A DNA stretch of 64,000 nucleotides from Ichthyophis bannanicus (GCA_033557465.1 CM066033.1:904978808-905042807); one strand, 5' to 3'; counted from the stretch's first letter, positions 22,369 to 34,556 are shown. Notes: generated from the sequence alone by a model not told the origin. Made by a program: numbers and translations.

Positions 22369-23290
22369 TCAGCTGGCGTTCACATGTGCTGTAATAGCAC
22401 GGAACGATGTGGCTGTCTGTGGTTCCTCAAACACTCGGGTCACTCCAATGTGGATAATCCATAGGCACACAGGATACTGTAGAGTGAACTTGATTTTTGT
22501 CTCCGAAAGAGTACTGCACAGTCCAGAGAAGGAGTGGCGGCGCTGACTCAACGCCTGCGAGTAGTCGGCAAAGACTAGGATTTTCCCGCCATTATGAGTC
22601 AGTGGGCGCAGTACTTTGTCTTTCTGAAGATAATTCAGAAAAAAATCTAATACCACTCTGGGCCACTGGTCACTTCCTTTTGTAGGGCCCAGGCGATGTA
22701 CCCACTCCAAAATCAGTGGCCCACAGTCAGATCTCAGATTGAGCTGAAGGAGAAGCATAGTTTCCAAAACCCCCGAAGCTCTGAGTCTGCCACCATCTCT
22801 GGTATGCCAATGAAACGTAGGTTATTTCTGTGGCTCCGGTTTTCGATGTCATCTAGCTTTTCAGCTTGCTGTTCTACTTGCTTCCGGAGAGCTGCAAGAT
22901 CTGTATTGGCCATCTGTAGCTCATCCTCTGCCTTTGTGATGCGCTGTTCTGCCACTTGTATACGACCTCCTAATTATTTATTTAACTAGTTTTAATATAC
23001 CATTTTTCTTCCAGTCAAAACTCTTCAGTGACTGGGTGACCGCGTCCAATTTCTGAGTGACAGCATTGAAGTGCTCTGTCAATGCTCCCACAACTGCAGC
23101 TGCTACCTCTTCTACTAATGCCGCCATAAGTGGAGCCGGAGGAGAAGGAGGGCCATCCGCCATCTTTGTTCCTCCCAGCGGGGCCCGGTTTTTTCCTTTC
23201 GAGCGGATGTCATTGTTGTGGTGGGGTCCAGTGGCCACAAATTTCAACACCGGCGCCAGCAACTCCCCACAATTATAACAGGGACTTCAG
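22369..23290 (-). pseudogene. Tx1/L1-like LINE ORF1, broken
   Basis: Three minus-strand frames line up. 23262-22978 (N-terminus, starting M-L-A-P-V) ends in a heptad-like segment. 22955-22734 is a coiled coil (E-D-E-L-Q-M-A-N-T-D-L-A-A-L-R-K-Q-V) ending in the L1 ORF1 signature ENRSHRNNLRFIGIPE. 22767-22369 has the RRM/CTD-like WPRVVLDFFLNYLQKDKVLR. L1 ORF1 proteins are trimeric RNA-binding chaperones. Frameshifts separate the blocks. Confidence 0.8.
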
Positions 23291-23384
23291 AAGTGAAAAA
23301 CAGTCACATATTCAGGGGGATCTGAGGGGATCTATCCCAGAGAGCAAACATCACGCGTCTGTCGGCTCTCAACACATCATGTGA

Positions 23385-23612
23385 TCCCCCTTTCTATTTT
23401 TTGATGGCGTAAACAATCGATCTACATTTACACGTTCCACTCCATTCATTAATTTATAGACCTCTATCATATCTCCCCTCAGCAGTCTCTTTTCCAGGTT
23501 GAAGAGCCCTAATCTTTTAAGCTCCTCCTTATAGGGGTATCTTTCTATCCCCTTTACCATTTTGGTGGCCCTTCAATGCACCTTTTCTAATTCTGATACA
23601 TCCTTTTGTTCA
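23385..23612 (-). mobile_element. CR1 fragment
   Basis: The minus strand reads [47 protein letters not shown], the CR1 C-terminal block seen also at 26373-26651. Confidence 0.8.
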
Positions 23613-24016
23613 GGAACACTTGGTGCATTTCTTGAAACCGCTAGGGTGTTTCTCCATGGCGGAGAGAGTAGGCCTAAGACCTATGCGGGGCCTGAGGCCC
23701 TCAAAGGAAAAAGTGAAAAGGAAAATATACGAGATAAAAAGAAATTATAATGAAGTACCGGAATCGGGGGCGATACCGGTGAAAATAAGAGAACGCAGAA
23801 GTCCTATACCGAGAAATTTTCTGCGGTGACAGAAAAAACAATACTGATCCTGCTCCATGGAAATGAAGAACTGAGGAGAGGGAGTCAGAAGAGTGGGAAG
23901 GCAGTCACACAGGTGCAGTTGCGTACTCCCAAAGGCTTTCCTATAGAACGCTGGGAAGTGTTCCCACGCAGGCGCCGTTGGTGCCAACATCACCCATATG
24001 TGAAGACTACATTCAT
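23613..24016 (-). mobile_element. DIRS 5' terminal repeat fragment (DIRS-B type)
   Basis: 'CCCAAAGGCTTTCC...CGCTGGGAAGTGTTCCCACGC...CACCCATATGTGAAGACTACATTC...TTGTTCCTAGAGA' aligns with the right terminus of DIRS-B (46800-46997). Only the terminus and leader remain. Confidence 0.75.
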
Positions 24017-24059
24017 GCTTGTTCCTAGAGATTAACCTATGTTGATGTATTATGGGACC

Positions 24060-25620
24060 TGAAGCACTGGGTTTTGATGGGTAAGGATGAGGATATTTAT
24101 TTTTTTATTAGTTGACTATTTTTCTATACTGCTATCTCCAGTTCAAAGAGGTTTACAATTAATAATAAGAAGTTAAAATATTACAACTTCCTGTTCATAG
24201 TTTAATGTAACTGGAAGTACATATATAAATATATATAACAGCTAAACATAAAGCACTATTCTATTCATTATAGTAACAACTGTATGTTTGTATAAATGTC
24301 TTAGTAAAAGGAGTAGGGATCTTTATTATGGTTCTCAGGATCAGACTTCGTTGCTATTCAACAGGTCTAATGTTTTGTAGCTAGTCCATCAGCTTGCCTA
24401 TGTTTTATCTCCATAGTGTTCTAGGAATAGGTGTGTCTTTAGTTCTTTGCGGAAGGTTGTGAGTTCAGTACAGGTACAGTATTCCAAAGTCCTGGAGCAT
24501 ATAATGAGAATGTTCGAGTGCAGGCAAATTGACTGCTTTTTGTTCTTTCAACTGGTACAGTTAGCATAGTTTGAGTGTTTTTACGTTTGGCTCCGTTGTT
24601 CCGTGTTGTCCATACTTTAGGTACAGACTTTAGATAATTGGCTGATAGGTTGTGGGTGATTTTGAATATGATTAGCATGACTTTATATTTAATTCTACTC
24701 TTTATGAGAAGCCAGTGTAGATGTTTTAATATTGGTGTGATGTATTCCGATCTTGATTTTCCCAGGATGATCCGTGCTGCTGTATTTTATGCCATCTGTG
24801 ATAGGTGTAGTGTATACTTTGGCATTCCGTGTAAAATGATGTTATAATAATCAAAATGTGGGGACATTATCACCTGAAATGCTATTCAGAAGTCATGCGG
24901 TTAGAGTAGTGAATGAAGGTGGTGAAGAATTTTTATTTTATTGTATATTGTTTTGACAGTTTTGTTGATATGAGAATTAAGGGTTATTCCTAGGTATTGC
25001 ACCTCGTGTTTTATTTCTAGTTCGGCATTATTAACGTCATGTTAGTTGGTGGGGTGACTGTTTTATTTCTAGTGATGTATAGTACCTCTGTCCTTATGTA
25101 ATTTATTACTAGATATTCTTCTGATAGCCAGTGAGCCACTGCATTAAAGCAGTTTGTTAGTGTTGTGTACAGTGGTATTTCCGCGTCGTTGGCATAAATG
25201 TCATAGTACACTTTGTGCGACTGTATGACTGTGCACAATGGTTGTATGTATATATTGAAGAGAAGTGCAAATAGTGCTGATCCTTGGGGAACTCCTATCT
25301 GTTGGGGGTATGGGGCAGATTTGTTTGTTCCTATTTTCACCTGCTGCTTGCGATCAGTTAGGCATGAATGAAATCATTTGAGCATGTTGCTCTGGATTAC
25401 AATTGCTTGTAGGCATGGCAAAAGTATATTATGGCAGACCGTGCAGCCATTATGTCGAGGAATATTAGTATGAATCCTTGTTTAGATTTTTCGATACCTT
25501 TTATTAGTCTGTCCATGAAGGAGATTAGCAGTGTTTCAACTCCATGGTTTGGTCTAAAGCCATGCTGTTGTGGGTCAAGCGGTGCATGTGTGTTGATGTG
25601 CTCTTGTAGTTGCTGTTGTA
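24060..25620 (-). pseudogene. L2-like LINE reverse transcriptase and 3' end
   Basis: On the minus strand: Y-L-S/T-D-R-K-Q ... IGVPQGSALFALLFNIYIQPL (motif B, about 25290-25230), then YANDAEI (motif C, the usual YADD changed to YAND, near 25190), HWLSEEYLVIN, and further on the C-terminal LWNTVPVLN block (24470). The lower end is a degenerate 3' UTR. Frameshifted throughout. An RTE 3' end abuts at 25620. Confidence 0.7.
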
Positions 25621-25796
25621 CTGTTGTTGTTGTTAAGTGCCGTCGAGGGTAAACTCATGGCGACCTTCTGGATAGTTCTCTTCAATCTTCAGTCAGGCGG
25701 CTCATTGTTGATTGAGTGGCACCCATAGCTGCTGTTATTATATCGATCCATCTCATTGCTGGGCTTCCTCTTTTGCGTTAACCTTCTATCTTGCCA
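25620..25796 (-). mobile_element. RTE/BovB LINE, 3' end (part of the split copy resuming at 34557)
   Basis: GTTGTTGTTAAGTGCCGTCGAG...ACTCATGGCGACC...TCGATCCATCTCATTGCTGGG...TTGCCAAGCATT is the antisense 3' UTR of RTE/BovB-type LINEs. The next part of the same UTR (ACATGATGTGTCAAAAGTATGAAAG) is found at 34575-34600, after the intervening CR1. Confidence 0.75.
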
Positions 25797-25993
25797 AGCA
25801 TTGTGGAACCTGTGTCTTTTGTGAAAACTGCTAGGTACTTATGACCTAGATTGGCCACAGTTGGAAACAGGATACTGGAACCTGTGTCTTTTGGGAAAAC
25901 TGCTAGGTACTTATGACCTAGATTGGCCACTGTTGGAAACAGGATACTGGGCTTGATGGATCTTGGTCTGACCCAGTATAGCATATCTTCTAA
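25797..25993 (+). repeat. Inverted CR1 3' end with a 72-bp tandem duplication
   Basis: The reverse complement of the CR1 3' end that begins at 25994; the two meet head to head around 25993. 25805-25876 and 25877-25948 are tandem copies with two or three differences. Confidence 0.8.
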
Positions 25994-26641
25994 GAACATA
26001 AGATATGCCATACTGGGTCAGACCAAGGCCCATCAAGCCCAGTATTCTGTTTCCAATAGTGACCAATCTAGGTCATAAGTACCTAGCAGTTTCCCCAAAA
26101 GACACAGGTTCCACAATGCTTGTACTAGGTCAAGCATTGATATCCTGGGTCCCTTCTTAATAATGGTTTATGGACCTTTCCTCCAGGAACTTGTCCAAAC
26201 CTTTTTTAAACCCAGCTACACTAACAGCCTTTACTACATCCTCCGGTAACAAATTCCAGAGTTTGATTACACGTTGAGTGAAAAAATATTTTCTTTTATT
26301 AGTCTTAAATAGTTTACCCTGTAGCTTCATTGCATGTCCCCTAGTCTTTCTATATTCTGATAACGTAAACAATCAATCTACGTTTAGCCGTTCCACTCCG
26401 GTCGTTAATTTATAGACTTCTCTCATATCCCCCCTCAGCCGTCTCTTTTCCAGGTTAAAGAGCCCTAACCTTTTTAGCCTTTCTTCATAGGAGTATCCTT
26501 CCATCCCCTTTACCATTTTGGTGGCTCTTCTCTGAACCTTTTCTAAAATTGCTATATCCTTTTTAAGATATGGTGACCAGAATTGCACACAATATTCAAG
26601 GTGCGATCTCACCATGGAAAGATATAGAGGCATTATAGAGT
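25994..26641 (-). pseudogene. CR1 LINE, C-terminus and 3' end
   Basis: The minus strand at 26651-26373 and 26372-26157 reads [32 protein letters not shown] ... [18 protein letters not shown] ... KYFFTQRVIKLWNLLPEDVV, the C-terminal part of CR1 ORF2, then the 3' UTR. The ORF is cut at 26642 by DIRS-A and continues at 32394. Confidence 0.85.
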
Positions 26642-27004
26642 AGTTACTCACCTGTAACAGGTGTTCTCCAGGAGCAGCAGGAATCAGTCCTCACATATGG
26701 GTGACGTCGGCGTCGATGGAGCCCCCATGCGGAGCATTTCCTCAGCTTTCAAAGAAAGCCTTTGGGAATGCAGGCACGCATGCGCGGTCCCCTTCCCGCC
26801 CAAAGGTGCCATCTTGCTCAGTCAAATGACATAGCTAAAAGACAGCACAAAAAAGAAAATGAACTATATACAACTGCAACTCCAAGGGGAGGAGGGAGGG
26901 TCATGAGGATTGATTCCTGCTGCTCCTGGAGAACACCTGTTACAGGTGAGTAACTACTCTTTCTCCAGGACCAAGCAGGAAGTCAGTCCTCACATATGGG
27001 TGAC
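26642..27004. repeat. DIRS-A left terminus and internal complementary region
   Basis: 26642-26690 (AGTTACTCACCTGTAACAGG...) is inverse to 26908-26957. Next to it 26960-27004 (TTTCTCCAGGACCAAGCAGG...) is inverse to 32350-32393, the opposite terminus. The complementary region is thus a template spanning both ends, as needed for circle formation in the DIRS model. CACCTGTAACAGGTG (26650-26664) is itself a palindrome. Confidence 0.88.
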
Positions 27005-27139
27005 TCCCTAGCTCTGGGCAACCAGGAACCCAGGCTGAAAAATAGAGCTCCCTCTAGAGTCCCAGCAACAGTGAGAGAATCTTCTCGGAGACCACACCTG
27101 AACGGTAGCCCAACACCAGGGCCGGAGGGTAGGAGTTGC

Positions 27140-28598
27140 CTAAACCTCAAAGAGATTACGGAGTACTGCTTGCCTGAAAGCACTGTCCCTACGGGACTCC
27201 CTCTCGAGGCAGTAGTGGTCCGCAAAAGTCTGGCTTGAAGACCAAGTAGCGGCCCGGCAGATGTCCGCCAATGGAACAGAGCGGAAGTGAGCTACTGATG
27301 CGGCCTTCGCCCTAACTCGGTGGGCTGTGACTCGACCCTCCAGGGAGAGGCCGGCTGACCTGTACGCCCAGGCGATACAGTCTGCCACCCAGATGGACAA
27401 CGTACGCTTAGTGACAGGCAACCCCAATTTATTAGGGTCAAAGGAAATGAAGAGCTGAGAAGCCCTTCTATGCCCCTGCGTACGTTCTAGGTAAAAGGAC
27501 AGTGCCCTTCTACAATCCAGGGTATGCAAGAGAGTCTCTGCCCTACTGGCGTGCGGCCTAGGAAAGAACGTTGGAAGTACCACCTCCTGGTTGAGGTGGA
27601 AGGAGGACACCACCTTTGGAAGGAACTTAGGATGAGTCCGCAAGACTACCCTGGTTCCTATAGAACCTGGTATACGGCCTATCTGAGACCAGGGCCTGAA
27701 GCTCACTCACCCGCCTAGCTGAGGTGAGTGCCAAAAGCAACAAGACCTTCCAGGAGAGGAAATGTAAATGGCAGGTTGCCATCGGCTCAAAAGGTGGGCA
27801 AGTCAGTTGCTGTAAGACAACATTGAGATCCCACTCAGGGGCAGGTGGACGAATAGGAGGCTTAAGCAGAAGCAGGCCTCTGAGAAAACGGGACACCAGA
27901 GGGTGGCCTGAGAGAGATTGCCCATCCACCTGCAAGTGGTGAGCTGAGAGGGCACTAAGGTGAACCCAAACAGAGTTGGACTGAAGTCCTAGGTTGGAAA
28001 GGTGGAGCAGGTATTGAAGCACCACTTGGACAGAGCAGGAGAAAGGGTCCTCTTGCTGTTGAGAACACCAAGTAGAGAACCTACGCCACTTTAGAGCATA
28101 GGCCTTCCTGGTGGAATGCTTCCTGGAGGCCAACACCACCTCTTCAACCTCCCTAGATAGGAGCAAGGGAGCAAGGACTAGCCTCTCAGCAGCCATGCCA
28201 TCAAATTGAGGGATATGAGGTTGGGATGCAAGAGGGACCCCTTGTCCTGAGCCAGAAGGTCGGGTTGCAACCCCAGAGGAAGTGGAGTATCCACCGCCAA
28301 CTGCAGAAGAAGAGGGAACCACGGCTGCCTGGGCCACCTGGGGGCTATCAGGATCACCGTGGCTCGGTCCTGCTGGATTTTGAATAGAGTCCGGGCCACC
28401 AGAGGTGTGGGAGGAAAGGCATACAGCAGGCCCCCTGACCAAGGGATCAGGAATGCATCTGGCGCTGTTCTCAAGGGATGCGGTTGCCTGGAACAGAACC
28501 GGGGTAGTTGCCTGTTGAGCGGACTGGCAAAAAGATCCATGGTCGGAAGACCCCACTTCAGAAAGATCTTTTGCACTACCAGGGGATCCAACTGCCAC
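27140..28598 (-). pseudogene. DIRS-A tyrosine recombinase, one frameshift
   Basis: The first frame, 28598-27627, has a low-complexity N-terminal region overlapping the RNase H ORF, then the SAM-like DNA-binding part (SRKHSTRKAYALKWRRFSTWC ... LHLSNLGLQSNSVWVHLSAL) and the first catalytic arginine in LTSARRVSELQAL. The second frame, 27706-27140, continues with the H-x-x-R box (AHRVRAKAAS) and the nucleophile tyrosine (TFADHYCLE). The R...H-x-x-R...Y set is intact, and the frames join by one shift near 27640-27660. The enzyme integrates circular DNA copies. Confidence 0.88.
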
Positions 28599-30390
28599 TC
28601 ATGAGGCTGCAGGAGTCTGCTGAGTCTGTCCGCCAGGTAGTTTTCCTGGCCTGGGAGGTAGACTGCCTTGAGGGTCATGCCCTGGGTGACAGCCCAGGAG
28701 CAGAGAGCTTGTGCTTCCAGGCATAGAAGTCTGGATCCCGTGCCCCCCTGCTTGTTGACGTAGAACATAGCCACCTGGCTGTCCGTCTGAACTAGGACAG
28801 ACTGGTGAGACAGGATCTGGGAGAAAGTCCGCAAGGCCAGCCGAATGGCCCTCAATTCCAACAGGTTGATCTGCTGGGCGGCCTCCCATGGAGACCACAG
28901 GCCTTGGGTGCAGGCTCCCTGGCAGTGAGCCCCCCAGCCCTGCAGGGAAGCATCGGTTGTCAGTACTTGAGTGTGTGGGGAGGCCTGAAAAGGAACACCC
29001 CTGACCAGATATGGGAGATGCCTCCACCAGCGTAAGGAGTCCACCAAGGGTTTGGACACCTTTATTCTATCTGACAACTTCCCTGTGGCCTGCAGCCACT
29101 TCATCCTGAGGTGCCACTGAGCCGGCCTCATGTGTAGCCGGGCATATGGGGTGACATGCACTGTGGAAGCCATGTGACCTAAGAGCCGGAGGAAGTTTTT
29201 GGCCGAAACCAGAGAGTTCGCCCGAAACTGACCGGCCAACTTTATCAGCCTGTGAGCTCTGTCCACAGGCAAAAAGGCCTTTGCTTGGAGGGTATCCAAC
29301 CTGGCCCCTATGAATTCCACATCTTGTGAGGGGACCAAAGTGGACTTTGGGAAGTTTATAACGAACCCCAGGTGCTGAAGCAGGGATATGATTCTGCAGG
29401 TGGCCTGCCTGGCCTCCTGTGGAGACTGGCCTCTGATTAGCCAGTCGTCCAGGTAAGGGAACACAAAGATCCCCTGGTTCCTAAGGTAGGCCGCAACCAC
29501 CGCCAGGCATTTTGTAAAAACCCTGGGGGCGGAGGTGAGGCCAAAAGGAAGCACTCTGTACTGGAAGTGCTGTCCTCCCACCACAAATCTGAGAAATTGT
29601 CTGTGGCTTGGATGGATGAGGATGTGAGTGTAAGCATCCTTCAGGTCTAAGGAGCATAGCCAATCTCCCTGCTGGAGGTAGGGCAGTAAGATTCCAAGGG
29701 TAAGCATCTTGAACTTTCCCTCTCCAGAAACTTGTTCAGATTTCGCAAGTCGAGGATGGGTCTGAGGCCTCCTGTTCTTTTTGGTACCAGGAAGTACCTG
29801 GAGTAGAAGCCTTGCCCTTCCAGGTGGTGAGGCACCGGTTCCACTGCCTGGTTCCTTAGTAGACCTTCCAACTCCTGAAGGAGTAAGTTTCTGTGCAGAG
29901 GGGGTCTTGGAGGCTCCCCTGGAAAGTAGGAGGGGGGTATCTGGGTGAAGTGGAGCAGATAGCCCTTCTGGATGATACTTAACACCAAAGTATCCCCTGT
30001 GATGGCTGGACACCTGTCTGCGTACAGGGTCAGCTGACATCCTGTGCCCTGGAGAGGAGGAGAGACTATGCTGGCATAGTCAAAAACCCCCTCACTGCAG
30101 AGCAGGAGCCAGAGTAGGAGGCTTGAGGGCCTTCTGCCCACGGGGCCCATGACCCTATCCCTTGGCCTGCTGGCCCTGTTGGGGAGCTGCAGAGGCCTGG
30201 TAGTGAGGGTAGGTTTTATAGGCAGTGGTCTTCCTTGGGTAGAAGGTCTTTTTCCCTGAGCCCTTCTTTTTCTGAGAAGGGGCAGAGGTCTTCCTGGACA
30301 GCCTTGTCCGGGTAAGAGTCTCAGTCTCGAGTTCTGCAGCCTTTTCGGCCATGTGTTTGCCAAAGAGGTTTTCACCTTGGCAAGGGACAT
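28178..30390 (-). pseudogene. DIRS-A reverse transcriptase / RNase H, one frameshift
   Basis: 30390-29647 gives the start (FYSRYFLVPKRTGGLRPILD). Past a 1-nt deletion near 29715 the frame 30040-28178 continues: LCSLDLKDAYTHILIHPSH (motif A), LPFGLTSAPRVF (B), FPYLDDWLI (C, about 29437-29460), FLRLLGHMAST (thumb). The RNase H acidic residues are in VLTTDAS, NLLELRAI, VQTDSQVA and NYLADRLSR. The C-terminal block DLFASPLNRQLPRFCSR ... YAFPP ... VILIAPRWPRQPW is typical of DIRS pol ends. Its 3' part overlaps the recombinase ORF in another frame. The 1-nt deletion is visible by comparison with the copy at 16075. Confidence 0.9.
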
Positions 30391-31985
30391 CGATCAACTT
30401 GTCCTGTACCCACGGCTCGAGGTCCGAGGATTGTAGCCAGGCCTGATGGCGTGCACCGATGCCGACCCCTGCTACTCGGGCCGAAGCCTCAAATCCATTG
30501 TAGGCTGCTTGAGAGATAAACTTCGAGCACTCTCGAATACCAGAAGACAAGGCCTTGAACCTCTGAAAAGGTTCCTCAGACAGACCAGCAGAGAACCCGG
30601 AAATCTCCTTTGCCAGGTCTCGAAGGTACATGCCCATGTACAGCTGGTAGGTCTGGACGCGGCAAGTAAGCACAGAGCCCTGGAAGCACTTTCTACCGAG
30701 GGCATCCAAGTTCCGGGCTTCCCTGCCGGGAGGCACCGAGGAGTGCATCTTCTGACTCTTCAGACGATGCATGGCCGATTCCACCACCATGGAATGGTGC
30801 GGTAGCTGTGCCTTCTGAAACCCAGGGCTCTTGCGGACTCGATAGATGGAATCGACCCGCTTGCTTAGAACCGGCATCGAGGCTGGCGCCTCCCACATGC
30901 GGAAGAGCAACTGCTCCAGCATCGGAGGAACCGGGACAGTAAAGGCCTCCTTGGGAGGAGAGTCATACTGCAGAGCCTCGAGCTTCTTGGCTCGAGGCTC
31001 TTCCTCAGGGTCCACAGGGCATGCCAGTGCCTTGGCCATGTCCCGTACAAAATCCGAGAACCTAGTATCCTCTGGGGGGGACCTTGTCCGAGGCTCGGAG
31101 CCTGGTGAGTCTGAAGGGACGCACCGAGTCCGGTAGGTGTCAGGGGACTCCTCCTCCTCTGTCTCCCATGCCGATTCCTCCGAGGAGGAATCGAGCGGCT
31201 CCGAGTGGGCGGGCACCGATGCCATCCGCCCCGACGCCGAGGGAATCGGCGTCGATGACCTCAGTCCCAAACGGGAGGCCGAAGGTGACCGCAGCCGAGG
31301 ATCGACTCGAGTTCACATGGTCTTGAGGATCGGCTCGGCCTCCGGGGTTGACTTGGACGTCGATGTCCTGGTGATCGGGGCAGATGCGCCGGTGAGACCG
31401 GCGATCAGCACCCGCAGCTGCTCCATGAAGGCAGACAATCTGCTCTCCGTCAACCTGAGTCCGAGCTCAGGAGACCCAGCAGCCTCCGACTCGGGCCCCG
31501 ACGGCGGCTCCCCCGGAGGAGTCCACGAGGACTACAGTACTCACGTGACTCAGGGCCTCCGACTCTACACGAGGATGCTTGGCAGGCCTCTCTGACTCCG
31601 AAGACCCGGGACAGCGGTCGGGGCTATGTGACCTGGCCCTCGAGGAGCCAAGAGTGTCCACCGATGCCGCCCTCGCGGGTTTCTTCTTCCTTCGGTGCTC
31701 CCTCAAGGGGACTCCCTTTCAGAGGAGCCCCAACGATGCTCGGTGTCAGACTCCCGAGACAGAGGCCTCTGACGAAGTACGGACCCATCCAGAGGCAGAC
31801 TTGGAGAAGATCATCTCACGCTGGTGCTGACGGCTCTGCAATGCCTTGGAAGACATTTTGCCACAGGGACTGCAGACCGTAGAATCGTGGTCTGGACCCA
31901 GGCACCAGAGGCAGCAGTCGTGTGTGTCGGTGAGAGACATCAGTTTCTTGCACCGATCACACTTCTTAAAGCCACTGGCAGCCAT
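30155..31985 (-). pseudogene. DIRS-A gag, frameshifted
   Basis: The start at 31985 gives the motif FKKCDRCKKLMSLTDTHDCC followed by L-W-C-L-G-P-D-H-D, a compact Cys/His metal-binding-like motif shared by all DIRS copies here. Fragments at 31706-31467 (R/K/S/P-rich) and 31270-30155 follow. The last carries the conserved M-L-E-Q-L-L-F-R-M-W-E-A-P and HHSMVVESAMHRLKSQK blocks and a basic C-terminus, overlapping the RT frame. At least two frameshifts. Capsid-like role assumed from family position. Confidence 0.8.
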
Positions 31986-32230
31986 CGGGGGAAAAAGGGC
32001 CCATGCAAGATCAAAAAATTGGGCTGCCAGGGAAAAGAAAAAAAGGCGCGAACGCAGTCTCTAAGGACAAAAAACGAAAAAGAGAGATCTGGGCTCGGCA
32101 CCGGTGTACCGAGTCCAGGCGGGAAAGGAACCAACGTCAAACTGAAGAAAAACTCGGCTCAACGCAGGAAAAAACAACTTTTTTCACAAGTGACAAGGAC
32201 GGGCGTCCGTAGGGCTCCACGGAAAAAATC

Positions 32231-32393
32231 AGACTGAGCAAGATGGCACCTTTGGGCGGGAAGGGGACCGCGCATGTGTGCCTGCATTCCCAAAGGCTTT
32301 CTTTGAAAGCTGGGGAAATGCTCCACATGGGGGCTCCGTCGACGCAGACATCACCCATATGTGAGGACTGACTTCCTGCTTGGTCCTGGAGAA
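32231..32393. repeat. DIRS-A right terminal repeat
   Basis: Inverse of 26660-26823 over the GAGCAAGATGGCACCTTTGGGCGGG...AAAGGCTTTCTTTGAAAG...CACCCATATGTGAGG blocks. Confidence 0.85.
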
Positions 32394-34556
32394 AATATCT
32401 TTTGTTTTATTTTCCATTCCTTTCCTTGATGATACCTAGCATTCTATTTGCTCTGTTGGCCACCGCTGCACACTGGGCCGAGGGTTTTAACATGGTATCC
32501 ACAATGACGCCTAAATCTTTTTCCTGGGTGGTGGTTGCTAATGTGGAACCTTGCATCGTGTAACCATAGTTTGGGTTCTTCTTCCCTAGGTGCATAACTT
32601 TGCACTTGTCCACATTAAATTTCATCTGCCAATTTGATGTCCAGTCTTCCAATTTATCACGATCCTCTTGCAATTTTCCACAATCCTCTTGGATTTTAAC
32701 AACTTTAAATAGTTTTGTGTCACCTGCAAATTTGATAACCTCATTCGTTAGTCCACTTTCCAGGTCATTTATGAATATGTAAAAAAGCAGCGGACCCAGC
32801 ACAGATCCCTGGGGTACACCACTATTCACTTTTCTCCATTGGGAAAATTGGCCATTTAGCCCTACCCTCTGCTTTCTATCTTTTAACCAGTTCCTGATTC
32901 ACAGTAGTACACTGCCTACTATCCCATGACTCTTTGGTTTTGTCAAAAGTCTCTGATGAGGGACCTTGTCAAAGGCTTTCTGAAAGTCCAGATACACTAT
33001 ATCAACTGACTCACCTTTGTCCACCTGTTTATTCACACCTTCAAAAAAACATAACAGACTAGTAAGACAAGATCTTCCTTGCCTAAAGCCATGTTGGCTG
33101 TCTCCCATTAGGCCATGGCTATCTACATGTTGAGTAATTTTATTCTTTATGATGGTTTCTACCATTTTTCCCGGTACTGACGTCAGGCTCACCAGTCTGT
33201 AGTTTCCCGGATCACCCCTGGAACCCTTTTTAAAAATTGGTGTTACATTGGCGATCCTCCACTCTTCAGGTATTAGAGATGATTTTAATGATAATTCACA
33301 GATTACTAATAGCAGGTCTGCAATCTCATATTTCAGTTCTTTCAACACCCTTGGATGTATACCATCTGGCCCAGGTGATTCGCTAGTCTTCAGTTTATCT
33401 AATAGTTGTAATACATCTTCCCGATGTATCGATATTTCCTTCAATTCTTCCGCACCTTTAAATACCACTTCAGTCATGGGGTAACATCCCTACATCTTCC
33501 TCAGTAAAGACCGAAGCAAAGAATTCATTCAGTCTCTCCGCTATCGCCTGTCGCCTCTTAGTGCCCCTTTAACTCCTCTATCATCTCTAATGGACCAACT
33601 GACTCTCTCACAGGTTTTTTGCTACGAATGTACTTGAAAAAGTCTTTATTTCGCGTTTTTGCTTCCGCAGCAAGCTTCTTCTCAAATTCTCCCTTTGCCT
33701 ACCTTATCAATGTCTTGCATTTGACTTGCCAGTGCTTGTGCTGTTTTCAGGTTTCATCGTTTGGCTTTTTTTTCGATTTCCTGAAAGATGCTTTTTTGGC
33801 AACAACAGCCTCTCTGACCTCACCTTCAAACCATGCTGGCAGTTTTTTGGACTTCCACTTTTCTTAAAGCGTGGAATACAGCTGGTCTGGGCTTCCAAGA
33901 TAGTATTTTTCAACAACACCCAAGCTTGATGTAAGTCTTTGACCTTTGCAGCTGCTCCTTTTAGTTTTTTCTTAACTATTTTCCTCATTTTATCATAGGC
34001 TCCCTTTCGAAAGTTAAAAGGTAGTACTGTGGATTTCCTTACTATCCCTCCTCCACTAATTAAATCAAAGGCGATCATGCTATGATCACTATTGCTAAGT
34101 GGCCCCAACAACCTTATCTCTTGCACTAGATCTGGTGTTCCACTAAGGACTAGGTCTAATATGGCTTCCCCTCTGGTCGGTTCATGAACCAGCTGCTCCA
34201 AGAAGCAGTCATTTATTTCATCTAAGAGCTTTATCTCCCTAGCATGTCCTGCCGTGACACTGACCCAGTCGATATCAGGGTAATTGAAATCACCCATTAT
34301 TATTACTGCACTGTAACTTTTGTTAGCTTCCTTGATTTTTTGAGCATTTCATCATCCATTTGTTCATTCTGGCCAGGCGGTCGATAGTACACCCCCACTG
34401 CTATCACCTTCCCCTTTTTACATGGAATTTCAATCCATAGAGATTCTACAGCAAATTTTGTTTCCTGCAAAACTTTAAACCTTTCTGACTCAATGCCCTC
34501 TCTAACATAGAGCGCAACCCCTCCACCAATTTTATCAGCCTTTCTTATGTTCTTTC
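32394..34556 (-). pseudogene. CR1 LINE ORF2: endonuclease and reverse transcriptase
   Basis: On the minus strand: endonuclease (34297-33707) with MGDFNYPDIDW and SNSDHSMI. A linker leads to the RT (33477-32899) with SESPGPDGIHPRVLKEL, IFKKGSRGDPGNYR, HGFRQGRSCLTSLL and VYLDFQKAFDKVPH (motif A). Then come 32829-32407 with SGVPQGSVLGPLLF (motif B) and KFAGDTKLF (motif C, normally FADDTKLF; one catalytic aspartate replaced by glycine). It continues after DIRS-A at 26641. Several frameshifts. 5'-truncated near 34556, where RTE sequence resumes. Confidence 0.88.

Larger units (their letters stand above)
26642..32393 (-). mobile_element. DIRS-A: full-length DIRS retroelement inside CR1
   Basis: 5752 bp with coding on the minus strand: gag (31985-30155), RT/RNase H (30390-28178), tyrosine recombinase (28598-27140). 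Inverted terminal repeats are 26642-26823 and 32231-32393. An internal complementary region at 26903-27004 consists of a piece inverse to the left terminus followed by a piece inverse to the right terminus. There is no target duplication; CR1 is continuous across the two ends. DIRS elements integrate by a tyrosine recombinase, which fits. gag and the RT start are frameshifted. Confidence 0.92.
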
